Origin: Trichaptum fuscoviolaceum
Taxonomy: Eukaryota > Basidiomycota > Agaricomycetes > Hymenochaetales > Trichaptaceae
DNA length: 64,000 bases
Reading direction: 5' to 3'
Assembly (NCBI GenBank): GCA_910574455.1
Contig: CAJSYZ010000005.1
Span: 1,860,001 to 1,924,000, forward strand
In this document: in pieces, positions 1 through 10,639 of the stretch
How positions within the stretch are numbered: position 1 is the first letter of the stretch
Layout: every line of letters starts with the position of its first letter
Translations under genes and position numbers: made by a program
Notes under the pieces: generated by a model
What the model was told of the DNA's origin: nothing
Database searches by the model: none
Seen by the model: the letters and a program-made list of their open reading frames with translations, nothing else

Positions 1-681
1 CTGAAGCATATGATTACCGCGTCAAAGCGAAGCGGAGTCTTGTTGCAACATGGACATTAATCTAGCGGACTAGCAGGTAGAATATACATATCCATGAAGT
101 GAGGCGAGGGTACGGGAGGGAAGGAGGGGAGAAAGTCCGAAGAAGGGTTCTCAATTTACTGCACGTAGCAATCAAATCATACGGTACCAAGAAGATATAT
201 GCTCGGAGGATCGCGGTGCCTGCATAGGATGGGATTGTATCGGAAGCGGTGTGAGTTAGGATATGTAAAGTGTCTGGAAATGTTCAAGAAACTTGAGTCC
301 GTGCAATGGGAGAGATGAATTAATATATGTGTCAAAGGGAGAAAAAGGGAGGAGTCGAAAAGAGAAACAATGTCTGTCCGGGAAAGCCCCAGAGATCACA
401 TCAGACGCATGTCCTTTCGTATCGTTATAGACAGAACAGACAGGAGACTCCGGGCCAGTGTCAATAATTCCTCTGGGAAACAGTCCGCGGAACACATAAG
501 ACGACGAGAAACAGAGAGAGAAACAACAACAGTTAGTGTGAAGATGGGTGGCAATAAAATATAGTGGGGAGGAGAAAAAAACGTTAGTTGAGTCCATGAG
601 AGGGTTAGTCCCAAATTCATTAGAGCAAGAAAATCCGAGGGATCGGTGAGGAGATGGTTTTGTTCTTTGTCTAGTCATTGG
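1..681. other. No gene seen; 3' flank of the copper radical oxidase
   Basis: Short open frames on both strands here have no recognisable domain, no splice-consistent extension and purine-rich low-complexity stretches. It probably holds the 3' untranslated region of the minus-strand oxidase gene that ends at 682. Confidence 0.5.
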
Positions 682-3332
682 TCACCGCACCAGCAAGAGG
701 CCCGCAAGGAGCACAGGTGCGAATAGGGCGTAAATTCCGTGTAATCCGATGGAGGCAGGCAAGGCCCCAGAGCTCTTTGTGCTGCTGTTATCTTGTCCCG
801 AGGTGGTGGTGCTATTCGACACGATCGTCGCCGCTGGAAGGTCTGCGACTGCGCTCATCGTCTGGGTTCCGATTTTGCCGGAGCCAACCATGACCATCAC
901 ACCTACGGAGGGGACGCCGTTCACGACAACGAACAACACTTGAGAAAAGAAAGAAGGAAAGAAAAAATGTTAGAGGACAGACAGGAGAGGAAAGGGGGAA
1001 GAGAATGCTTACAAGCTGGCCCAGGAGCAAGGATGGCCGCGTTCGGGGGCAGCTGGCTGACATGCAACACCGCGCTGCCATCCGCGTTCCCGGTATACGT
1101 GCTGTTCAGCTGGACGAAGCGCTGGCCCATGCTGATCGCATGCGTTGAGAAGCCTGTGCGGATCAACACAACCGTCGCGCTCGCCGCATTCTGCACGTTC
1201 CCGAACAGGTCGTCGCTGCTCAGGCTCACATTGAAGTACGCGCCGCCGTAGCTCAGCTGGCTCGGGAGCCCCTGCGGCTCCGGGCGCCGCTCGTTGTAGT
1301 AGTCCGGGTAGAAGCGCTCGACGCGGTACTCCGTGGGGTAGGTCACGCCCGAGCCGACGGTGTAGTCCGCGTTCGGGTTCGAGCCCGAGACGATGACCGC
1401 GCCGTCGGCCAGGAGGATCGCAGACGAGTGGTACATGCGGGGGACGGTGCTCTTGCTGATGCCGTCGCGAGTCCAGCGCTTGCCCGCCGCGGCCGAGGGG
1501 TCGTAGATGGCGGGGGTCATGACGGGGTTGTCCGCATACGACTGCCCGATGGACCACGATGTGTTGCCGTAGCCAGATACACCCGTGTTTGCGCCATTGA
1601 GGCAGAGGACCTTGCCGTTTGGAAGCGCAACAAGCGAGGTCATCGAGCGGCCCTCGAACAATGGATCTTCCTGCTCGTACGACCCAGATTTGTCAGGGGT
1701 GATCTTGACGCAAGACGAAGACGCGGGATACGCGGCGACATTCCAATTCTCTACCCACCTAAGAGAGTAACACACGAAGGGTAAAGATCGCCGTCAGCAA
1801 AGCACATTCAGAAGAAATGGTTACGCCTCCCAAACATGACGGCGGCGCAACCGATTACTAAGAATATTGGAAGAGTTACTCACTGATCAGGCTGCAAGTT
1901 GGTGCCACCGCAGAACAGAACGGTCGCTGTCCAGTTGTTTGCCGGTGTGAGGGGAAGCATCAGGTTGCCCGCACTCGCAGGGTACGTGCGCACAGCATCC
2001 GGAATGTCATCAAGCTGGTACTCCTTGTTATTCTTGTAATCCAAAATGGCCGTAGCCCAATTGAGCTGAATAAGTAGGTTTCCAGAGGGGAGAAGGAAGG
2101 TGAGGGGGAAGAGATTGGCGGGGAGCGTCGTCTCAAGCAAATTCAGACCGATCGGGTCTCCGCGTGTCGGGAAGAATTCGTACGTGGGGTTGTTGTTCCC
2201 CGCGCTGTTGACGTAGCCTCCCCATTGATCGCCGCCAATCTGTCAAAAAATAACGAATTCGCAGGTGAGCGGGAGAAAGGGAAGAACGAAGCTTAAAGTT
2301 ACTCACGATAAAAACGCTGCCGTCTTCTAATGTTTCACTGCCCGACGTCAATGTCCCCAATTAGCATAGAGCGGGAACAGAAGGTTAATTATGGCGAGAT
2401 GTTCACTTACACGGACGGGTACCATCGCCGCGTTGACATGGCGTTGTCGCTGTGCACTTGCCAGTCGCACGTACTATCGTCACAAGGATCGAGCAACCTA
2501 ATGGCCCGACATGTCTTAGTTGGACTCCTCCAGATTAACAAGCGCACAGGGCGTTAACGTACCGAAGACTGCAGCGAACGGGGGGGAAAGTGTCAGAAAG
2601 GCATGGAAATGACAGGACGATGCAAGAAGCCGAGTAGGGAAGAGAAAAGAGGAGACTCACGATTGACCGCCGTCGGGATCATCGTAGGGTGCTCCGCCAT
2701 TTTGACTCGCTGCCTGATTACCACCATATGTGACAGCCTGGTTCCCCCCAACGTTAACCCATGTACCATTCCCTAGCACACCTCCACCCTAGAAACTCTA
2801 TTAGCACAGAGACTGTAGGATAGAAATGCGCATACGTACGGCACAGAACGAATTCGTGACCACGTCCATTGGACGGGCAGTATCTGAATCTGTCGAGTAT
2901 TCTGAGGACACGCATACACACAGTCAATATTCACTCTCGCTCTGACATAAAAAAAGTAAAGAAACGCACCGGCTGCCCACGCAGGGTGGCCCTTGATCTG
3001 CGTCGGGTTGTTTTCCGTCTTGTCCACGATGTAAACACGATTCGGTCTACCCAAAAACATCTACGCATGATGGAGGATGAATATACGAGTGTGAATGTGG
3101 CGTCGGTCGATGAACACACCTGCTGAGCGCTGGCAACGCTGTCGCCAACGATCTGGAAAGCATTCGGTGTTCCGGAGTGCTCTGGCTGACCCGGGGCGGC
3201 TACCGTTGTCTGCGCAAAGGCGCCGCCGGCGGCCAGGAGACAGCACGCCACGGCCGACCTGCTGCTGCTCTTCACCGCTGCCCTCCGCCTTCGACTCGAG
3301 CTCGAGCTCGCTGTAGCATTCGTGGCACCCAT
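682..3332 (-). CDS. Copper radical oxidase (glyoxal oxidase family), secreted and probably GPI-anchored
   Basis: Predicted to oxidise small aldehydes or related substrates to acids with production of hydrogen peroxide outside the cell, feeding peroxidases. I join ten exons. An N-terminal hydrophobic stretch ending AAGGAFAQ reads as a signal peptide. The kelch-like core follows, with MFLGRPNRVYIVDKTENN, GHPAWA, RWYPSVETLEDGS and SWSIGQSYA. The family's copper and radical residues fit these places: the Cys in TNSFCAGG, the Tyr in NNPTYEFFP, the Tyr-His pair in PRMYHSS and the His in FSTHAIS. The C-terminal domain runs through LLFVVVNGVPSVG. The end is a Ser/Thr-rich stretch and a hydrophobic tail (LFAPVLLAGLLLVR), typical of a GPI signal or membrane anchor. 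One exon is only 6 nt (2563-2568). The start at 3332 is the first ATG before the signal-like stretch. Substrate cannot be told from sequence alone. Confidence 0.9.
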
Positions 3333-3860
3333 TGCGCCTCTAGTTGTCTAAACACAAGAAAGAAAAAATCTGCACCAGCGCTGGCGCCGCGGTTGGATAG
3401 TTTTGCTTAGTAGTAGTTGACTCAAGGAGCGCGGACGCGGGTGCAGGTGAATGCGAGTCAAATAATCTGCTCGGGGCGTGGGTGGTAGGAGGGAATGAGT
3501 GGACTGTCGAGCGATGTCGACGAGGGACGGGAGGGAGGGGATGAAATGAAGGAGGGCGGCCGAGATATATTCATGACAGGTATTTGAAGGGGACGCTTGG
3601 CTGGAACGAGCGGTGAGGCTAAGGTCGGCAAACCCACCACAGCCCAAAGGGTCCTCGGCGCTCCCTCGTAGTATTCGGCTCGCACCCTGCCGAATCTCAT
3701 CCGGCTGCTCATGTAATCCCCTCTCTCCTCGCTTTAAATAATAATAAAACTACGGCAGGAAATCACATCAGGCGCACTCGCATCTTTGCTTTCTCCATTC
3801 GTTTCTGCCTCAAGGAAGTCGGTAAAGCAGAAGGAAGTTAAGAAGCTCAAAGCTAAAATC

Positions 3861-3910
3861 CGTCACGAGGACGTGACACGGCGTCACGAGGACGTGACAC
3901 GGCGTCACAG
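3861..3910. repeat. 21-bp tandem repeat with palindromic GTCACG/CGTGAC half-sites
   Basis: Two perfect copies of a 21-bp unit (3861-3881 and 3882-3902) are followed by 8 bases of a third. Each unit contains GTCACG-AGGA-CGTGAC, a perfect 6-bp inverted repeat with a 4-bp spacer. It lies about 530 bp upstream of the oxidase start, so it could be a promoter element for a dimeric factor such as a bZIP protein. The role is inference. Confidence 0.6.
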
Positions 3911-6900
3911 CCCGTCGGATCATTTCAGCGCTGCTTGGCATGCCATTGCCCTCCCTCGATACAACTCAAAGCAATAAAGAGCACATTTGATGGATCATTT
4001 CCTTGCTTGCCCACAGCACACACAGGTCTGCGGGATCAACGGGATCAACGTCTATTCCGCCCCCATCGATATCTCATCATGCAGTGCTTGCGGTGCCTCG
4101 GACCTGACATCGGATGTGACATATGTCATGATGGATACTTATCTATGTTGTTTTCTTTTTCCTTCCGGAAAAAATACAAGAAGAAAAAAACATTTTACTT
4201 CTCGCGTCTGCAGCGACGACGGCGATCCTTGGCCGATCTTCATTCGCTTCAGTACAAGCACATCTCTGAACAAATCTCAAGCGCCGAGCCGAGTCGGGGT
4301 TGTACACCGTGACTGGGATGAGGATGGTTCATCAGAGACTCGGGTGCTCGTTGCAGGCTGCAGGCTTGAGCGCTGTTTTGTTCTGTTCAGTTGAGTAGTT
4401 CACGATGCGACCGATCAGATCTGCGACCAAACATATCTCCACTTGCCCCTTCGCTAAAACGGATTGCACTGTCCCTCTGTCCAAGGTCCCCGCAGTCACG
4501 ATATGTGCCATCACCACGAACGAGCTCTTGACGCCCATTTCCATGTACACTCCTTGCAGTTTACGTCGAACAAGGTTCTTAATGCTGAAGTCTGGACCCA
4601 TACTTACTACATGAAAGCAGATGCTATATCTGCACTTTAACTAGGGACAGGGACGACTGCCAACCGCTAGCACAAACGCTATTCAGCGCCGCAACACGAG
4701 CACGAGATTGATATGAACACTACTAAGCGCACTATAGGACCTAAACCTCGTATGGCACCCCTATCATCACAACTTATCATCATACACTTCTTAGCGGTTC
4801 TTTTGAGGTGTCTTAGCGCGGCGCACTATTCGATATCGTACGCGATGTTCTCCACTGGCAGTCCGGCGCCTGGCTTGGGTCGCGGGTCGTAACACTTGCA
4901 GTGTACCGTGTTTGGGTTCTGCATCTTCCGTTCAATATCAGCCTTCAGGATTCATAAGACAGTCATACGGTAAACCGAGTTTTACGCCTATCGTGTCCCT
5001 CCCTCCTCGTCTCCTCGCTTCGTGATCACTTTCCCGTCTTTACGGTTCACATGTATATCCGTCCATCTGAGGCTCTGTGCATTCCACTACAAGATCGGTC
5101 ACTGCGACCGCGAAACGAATAGCATAGCAGGCCTCGGGCGGCCGAGGTTGCTGGTGCTGCGCAGAAGCCTGACCCCGAGGAGGGGATCCGACCAGGCTTG
5201 TCGCGTCGCAGAACCCCTTCGCTCCCCGGCCGGACATACATCGCCGCGCTCGATGTGGGCTTCTCGCGCCTGCCCGAGTTACAGCACGGACGGCCTTAGT
5301 TATCAGTTTGGTCTGTAGTGCGTCTCTTGGTGCCGCCGCTCAACAACTTGAAATTGGTCCGCATCCAACAGAACCGCGGAGACTGCATGCTACGAGCATG
5401 GTATCCGACCAGAAGTTAAGCTGTAAGCACGATCAGCGGCGGCCCGGGGATCTGCATACATAGACACTAGCGCTGCTTGTCCTGAGTATTTCATGGAAGC
5501 CCACGTCCTTCAAGCTCAAGCGCAAGCCCGAACTCGTCCCAGAGCCGAAAACTGAGAGTCTGAGTCTGAGTGTGCGGCATGTCACGGTCATGTGTAGCTC
5601 AGACCAGCAAGTTGACGAAAGGATCACGTACGTAGGGCCTCTATATCATAGTATTGTTTGTGCATCGCTGTGCAGAAGCCGCTGCGGCCAGACCCCGTCA
5701 GAGTCCTGAGCTACATTCGCGACGCTCGCTGTGCTTCGCGCCTCTTCTGGCACCATGATCTCTTCTGGTGCGAGCACTGTCGACATTCGGCACTGACACA
5801 GACTCGCAGTGTCGCTGTTTCGAGTCGCCAGCCTTTTGTGGAAAGTGAAAGACGCCTTGCAAACTCGTCGCCGATTGTGGTCGCCTCACTGGCAGACTCG
5901 CCGTTGCCGACCGTTGCTCGGGTGTTTGAGGATAAGTTCCCTTGTTTAAACTGATCATCGTTATGCGAGGAGGATGTGCGACCGACGCTATCGTTCAAAT
6001 CGTTCTGCCTGGAATAGAGCCTTAGTATTATCTCGTCTGGTTTGCCTTCTCTACTCGATATGAGGCCAATTGATCAAACTTTTTGTGGTGGCGAGCAGAT
6101 TCGCCCGATGATGCAGGACAGGATGTATTGTGGATTAGTCACCCATCCTGCTGACTGTATGCGCTTCCTTTGTGCCGCCCGCCCCGTGCAGCACCATTAG
6201 TACGAGCTGGCTCGCGTCTATCACCGCCTTGGATCACCGCTCATCTTGATGGTCGGCCAACTCAATCTGCTTGTGTGGCTGAAGTTTCAAGTGGCCCTAA
6301 ACTGGAACGTCGTATCTGGTGCGTATATATAACATATGTAGACAGTGGCTGATCGGGTTCCACATCCATGCACCTGCCTCGACTGTCTTTTTTACACACT
6401 TGGGAGGGTACCCGTTTTACCTTGCAGCCGGTTTGCGCTGAGAAAGATGGGTCGACGATACACGGCTATCATACACATTTCTCTGTCTGGTTATGTTGAA
6501 AAAAGCCCTGGATGTGAGCTAACCAGCTGTGGTTTAATGGCCTCATATCAATTCTGCTGCCCCTCGTCTCAGAGCGCCGCCTAAACGACCTTGGTGTATT
6601 CAAATGTAGCTATGCCAGAGCCAACACAAAAGAAAGCGTCCTAATCTACTCGGCCGTCTAGAGCTTCGATACCTTTCGTAGCTGGCTATTCTGCATGCCG
6701 GCCACTCTGAGTCGGGTCCTGAAAGCAAACGAGCATCGTGATATACATGTACATAGATACACCTGCTGCAAGTGGCAAGTCTATCGGCAGTTGATGTCCG
6801 GAATAACAGCTCCTCGTCGATTCTGGTCTGCATCTGTCGTCTGCAATCTTGGGCTTGTGGAGCTACCCGCCTTAAGCCCTGGATGCTCTTTCCGACCTTT

Positions 6901-7083
6901 TCGTGTATGGAAGGAGATGCTGAACCGAGGTCGGTGCGGCTTTGCAGCAAAACGTACTGTATTATTCAAAAGTATGTATCCATTAAATACATGTAGAAAG
7001 AGATCAACAGACACCATACACTGGCAGGCTGCTACTGGTCGTATGGGGACGAAAGTTTGTTGAAGAACGGGCTGACTGTCGTA
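3911..7083. other. Gene-poor stretch, no confident gene
   Basis: Only short, overlapping frames occur, with stops in all six frames. One fragment at 4826-4951 (minus) looks exon-like and is listed separately. I see no terminal repeats, no recognisable transposase or reverse transcriptase motif, and no complete gene. Confidence 0.5.
4826..4951 (-). pseudogene. Possible orphan last exon
   Basis: The minus strand carries an open segment ending at a TAG at 4826, preceded by an acceptor-like CTGAAG near 4943. The encoded piece has a composition like real protein (HCKCYDPRPKPGAG, then PVENIAYDIE) and ends cleanly. I cannot connect it to convincing upstream exons, although frames near 5040-5240 on the same strand are open. 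It may be the remnant of a decayed gene or the end of a small multi-exon gene. Family not recognised. Confidence 0.25.
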
Positions 7084-8145
7084 GTCTGCAGGTCCAGGCG
7101 TAGATCCATGCTCCACTTGCCAGCCGCCAACATTGTAATCCTCAGAGCATAAGAGGCGCTGCTCAACCGTTCGCTCTCCTCAGCAGCTACCACCACCATC
7201 TCTCCCTCGATTTCAAGGGGGCGTCCTCCATCCCAGGTAACGCCCGCCCGTGACCTCGTTATCGAGCGGCGAGCTGGAGGTGGCACTCTCCTGCAGCAAT
7301 GACGCGCGTACACTCATGCCACCGGCCCTCCGCCCCAGAGCCTCGGGGCGGGGGGCTGCCGCCGGGTGTGCTTGAGACGCTGAGCTGCAGCCCAGGTACC
7401 TGTCAGCTCGAACACAGCGGATGGGATACACACGTCGGAGTCTCCAGTGCTCCCCCGGTCCAGCGTCGGATGGTGAGTAGGCACGGGTGGCTGAGAGGTA
7501 CCGCTCGGTCTCTCGTTCCTGCTTGCTCTCCGGCGCAGACTCCGACGATCGTGGACCCGCTGTTCTGTTTGAGCTGGCAAGGCTAGTCGTCGGGGGAGCG
7601 GCTAGCCATGTGTGTTTATATCGAGCTTCGGCCTCTAGCGGTCTGAGCAACTCCTGTGTTTGCGATGTCTGGTACCGTCTCTTCTGTCAATGGTGAGTAC
7701 CTTATTTTGACTCTCACACTCTACTACCTTGCTGACTATGCACCGATCCACTGTAGTCACGCGTACTAGCTGTGAGCTTGGTGGTCTGGAGGCATATGAT
7801 TTCGATTTCCATGAAGGTATGAGCTTTCTACCGTCACTTAGGATCGTATAGGTGCTGAGAAGGGTCTGCGTTTTATGTTTTGTGTTTGGCGTCGAGGGCG
7901 AAGAAAGTAAGTCCAAGTCTTAATTGATTTGATAGGCGATGTGCTGAAGCCCGCTTTCTAGGATATTCCGCTTAGACTTCAGACTGGCGGATTTTTGAAC
8001 GGCTCCCGCAAGGGACAAAGGTGCGCGCTTTCAAACATCATTCGGATCGTCCAGAAGCTGAAGAGGACCTCGCATTGTTTTTTTTTTGTGCTTGGGCCTG
8101 GACTTCGGGGACGAGCATATTCTAGCTTCGCTAGGCGGGAGCTGT
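7084..8145 (+). repeat. Left arm of a diverged ~1.05-kb inverted repeat
   Basis: This segment is the reverse complement, with scattered substitutions and small indels, of 13291-14330. Long shared blocks include the run from 7220 to 7300, the run around 7480-7620, and the intron-like GTGAGTACC and GTATGAGC blocks at 7690 and 7817. Several GT...AG intron-like intervals are conserved between the arms, so the ancestral unit may have been a spliced transcription unit. An open frame at 7299-7586 is retained in both copies. No transposase is visible. Confidence 0.8.
7299..7586 (+). other. Open frame conserved in both inverted-repeat arms
   Basis: This frame encodes 95 residues and ends in VDPLFCLSWQG followed by TAG. 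The right arm carries the same frame (minus strand, 13825-14136) with the same ending and shared segments such as LSCSPGTCQLEHSGWDT. Differences between the copies include in-frame indels, which would fit past protein coding. However, GTGAGT and GCGCAG motifs inside could equally splice out the middle part. No known domain is recognised, and the sequence is GC-rich and Pro/Cys-rich. Confidence 0.3.
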
Positions 8146-9010
8146 CGGCATGAGCCAAGGTGAGCAGTTTATGTTAGCACTCGCCAGTTGATCTAGAAAC
8201 TGAGAAGAGCTGTGATTTGCTTTTTTATGTCTGATCGGAGGGCGAACGAAGACCATTGATTACTGTAGACTCCTGATTGTAGACATCCATGTACGTAGGA
8301 CATTCCGAGTCAGTCGGGGACATGGACTTGATCATCTGCGTATATACTCAGGCTCGAGTTCTAGTCTTGTCTTCGGGTATCATCATGAAAAGTATCGGAA
8401 ACAGGCCAGTAGAATCTGCAAAGAGCTTGCACGAACGATGCCAGTGAAAGTTGACCGACATGTACTAGGTATTCTGTTCGCCCAACTCTGAAGCTGCTGA
8501 GTCTCTTTTCTTGCCCAGCGATGGAACTGGCCTCTTGCGCTGTAGGATCGTGACATCCTGCTGCACTAAGGTTTTATACTTGATAGTTCTACCCAAGGAT
8601 ATCCGCCATACGTACACGTACGACCAAGTTACACATCCGGCTCGAACAAAAAGATACCGAGTGTCAACACGCCGACGCATAGCATCAATGGGTGTATTCG
8701 AGAAGGATATCGCTGAAGCCTCGAGGTGAAGGGCGTTGATCGATGGTTGATCTGGTGACCTCTGCCGTTTGAAGCTTTCATCCCCCTACGCCGTTCGTAG
8801 CTGATCAGTTTGCGGCTTTAAATTGTGCCATTGGGTTCGGGGTTCTTGATCACGACTAACATCGGAATTACGTTGAGTGGACTGCATGCGCATCCATCAC
8901 TGACGACGACGACCACAGCCTTAGACACCCATGCTGCTCGGGTTCAGACTGCGGGGCGTCAGGCTGGAAACGATGCTTTCGTACTCAGTCAAGGCGATTC
9001 GAACCAGATT
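8146..9010. other. No gene seen between left repeat arm and MITE
   Basis: Only short frames without recognisable domains or convincing splice structure. Confidence 0.5.
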
Positions 9011-9020
9011 TATGTGCGTT

Positions 9021-9464
9021 TAATGTTGTGGGCAAAACTCACGGGTTTTGCCACCCCCCTATTTTGCCATGGCAGTTGCCAGTTTTGCCACCGAGAGGGT
9101 AAAAGTGTTGGTGGCAGAACCCCCCCTGTGATATGACTAAGTATCCATCTTTGGAAGGTAGATGTACCAGACAAGCCCAATTGAGAGATGAGTTTTGCCC
9201 GAAATAACAGCTTGATTTACTCATTTAAACTAAATGCTTTTAATGACAAGTTTAGAATGGATATTTAACCCAAAGTAAGGCCATGGCTACTATATTGGGG
9301 TTGACTTGCATATATTATGAATAAAATATACTATATATGGTAATGTAAAGACTTGTAAGCCCCGTGGGAATATCTGGTTTTGCCACCCTGGCAAAACACC
9401 TGGTTTTGCCACTTTTGCCGGGCACAATGGCAAAACTGACCATTTTTAGTTTTGCCCACAGCAC
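9021..9464. mobile_element. MITE-like non-autonomous element with terminal inverted repeats and 10-bp target duplication
   Basis: The 444-bp insert is flanked by identical 10-bp direct repeats TATGTGCGTT at 9011-9020 and 9465-9474. Its ends carry an imperfect inverted repeat with the core TGTGGGCAAAACT (left 9027-9039; reverse complement at the right end). Both subterminal regions are packed with TTTTGCCA or its complement TGGCAAAA, an arrangement typical of transposase-binding arrays in MITEs. The centre is AT-rich and has no long open frame. A 10-bp duplication suggests a Mutator-like (9-10 bp) or hAT-like (8 bp) parent, but this is inference. The near-perfect duplication argues for a relatively recent insertion. 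Confidence 0.75.
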
Positions 9465-9474
9465 TATGTGCGTT

Positions 9475-10639
9475 GTGTTTCTCCGCATAAGACGAGATAA
9501 AGCCGCCGCCACTGTCATCAAGCGCGCTAAAAGGATACACAAATGCCTCGTGAATGAGCCGGTACCTCCGTATGGTCTAAAACATGAGGCGTGTCTTTCC
9601 TGAAATTGCTTTCGTCACTTCTATGACCCTTGACTTTGAGGACGTACGTGTGGTATGTAGACTAAATAAACGTACGAGCAAACATTTCCGTTCGACATCC
9701 AATTTCACTTCATTGCTCGTCGCTGGGCATAGTGATGCTGGTGATACGGGCGGGCGCCAATCAGGGTACGGCTCATTGTAGAGGAAAGGTTGGCGTTTCA
9801 GAGGATGCTGCGATCCCGACACAGATATATATGCACGTCGACGTACCTTATAGGTGTGCGATATCAATCAGTGCATATATACGCATTCGTCGTAGTCGGA
9901 AACCTTGGGAGCAGGTATTTCGAAATAGGGACCCTCAGGGCGCTCAGGGAGTCAGGCAACTTGGCCACGCCGGGTAAGGAGGTCCAGGCAGGCATTAAGA
10001 GTCGTCGTCATACGTGAAATCAGACTCAATGAGTGCGGGCAGCAAGAACGACTAAAACTGAGGACTTCAGGAACAGCTTCAAGATAGCAGTTGGAAGGGA
10101 GCAGAGAGAGACAAATTTGCGTTGCGATTGCCCGGATTCCTACGACCGGCCGATAAGGGAAACAGAGATTCTTGTCTTTCCCGCGGTCGCAGTTCATTCC
10201 CGAGCTTCTCGGGGGCAAGAGCATTGCACGCCGTTATACGTGTAAGAAGAATGCAAGTAGATATATGGAAGTAAGGAGGAAAGAGTAAGAAAGAGTAAGA
10301 AAGAGTAAGAAAAAGAGTAAGAGGAGTAAGAGGAGCGGGATGCTTTGTCATTTATTCGCACGGTGGATGTAATGGAGATGTCCCTGAAGGGATTGAATGC
10401 ACAGCACATGCAGACCCGGTGTGGCAGCTCTTTGCAAAAACTGCCATCTGCCAAATCGTCGAGCGCAACACACTTTCGCTCAAATGGCCCTTATCGCCCA
10501 TGGCCAGCTCCTAACAATCTCCCCCCCTCTTTCCACCCAACCTCGATCTTCTAACTCCTCACCAGCGAACACGCATATAACATCCTCAGCCTCGCGAGGC
10601 GGGCAGCGTTCTGCTAGCACTCGTCGTTAGACGTTAGAC
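9475..10639. other. No gene seen; upstream region of the GPCR gene
   Basis: No domain-bearing frame was found. A GTAAGA-rich simple repeat lies at about 10271-10335, and the last few hundred bases form a pyrimidine-rich leader before the receptor start at 10640. Confidence 0.5.
10271..10335. repeat. GTAAGAAAGA-type simple repeat
   Basis: Several near-perfect tandem copies of GTAAGAAAGA change into GTAAGAGGA units. It is a low-complexity purine tract about 300 bp upstream of the receptor start. Confidence 0.8.

Noticed and set aside
3458..3712. Minus-strand frame upstream of the oxidase
   Set aside because: Low-complexity Pro/Ser composition in a promoter region without splice signals or known domain.
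8996..9005. GATTCGAACC, complement of a tRNA B-box-like GGTTCGAATC
   Set aside because: No A box or cloverleaf can be formed with the surrounding sequence, even if the adjacent MITE is removed.
9315..9542. Open frames that would continue if the MITE plus one target copy were removed
   Set aside because: More than one frame stays open across the empty site, none has a recognisable domain, so there is no support for a disrupted gene.
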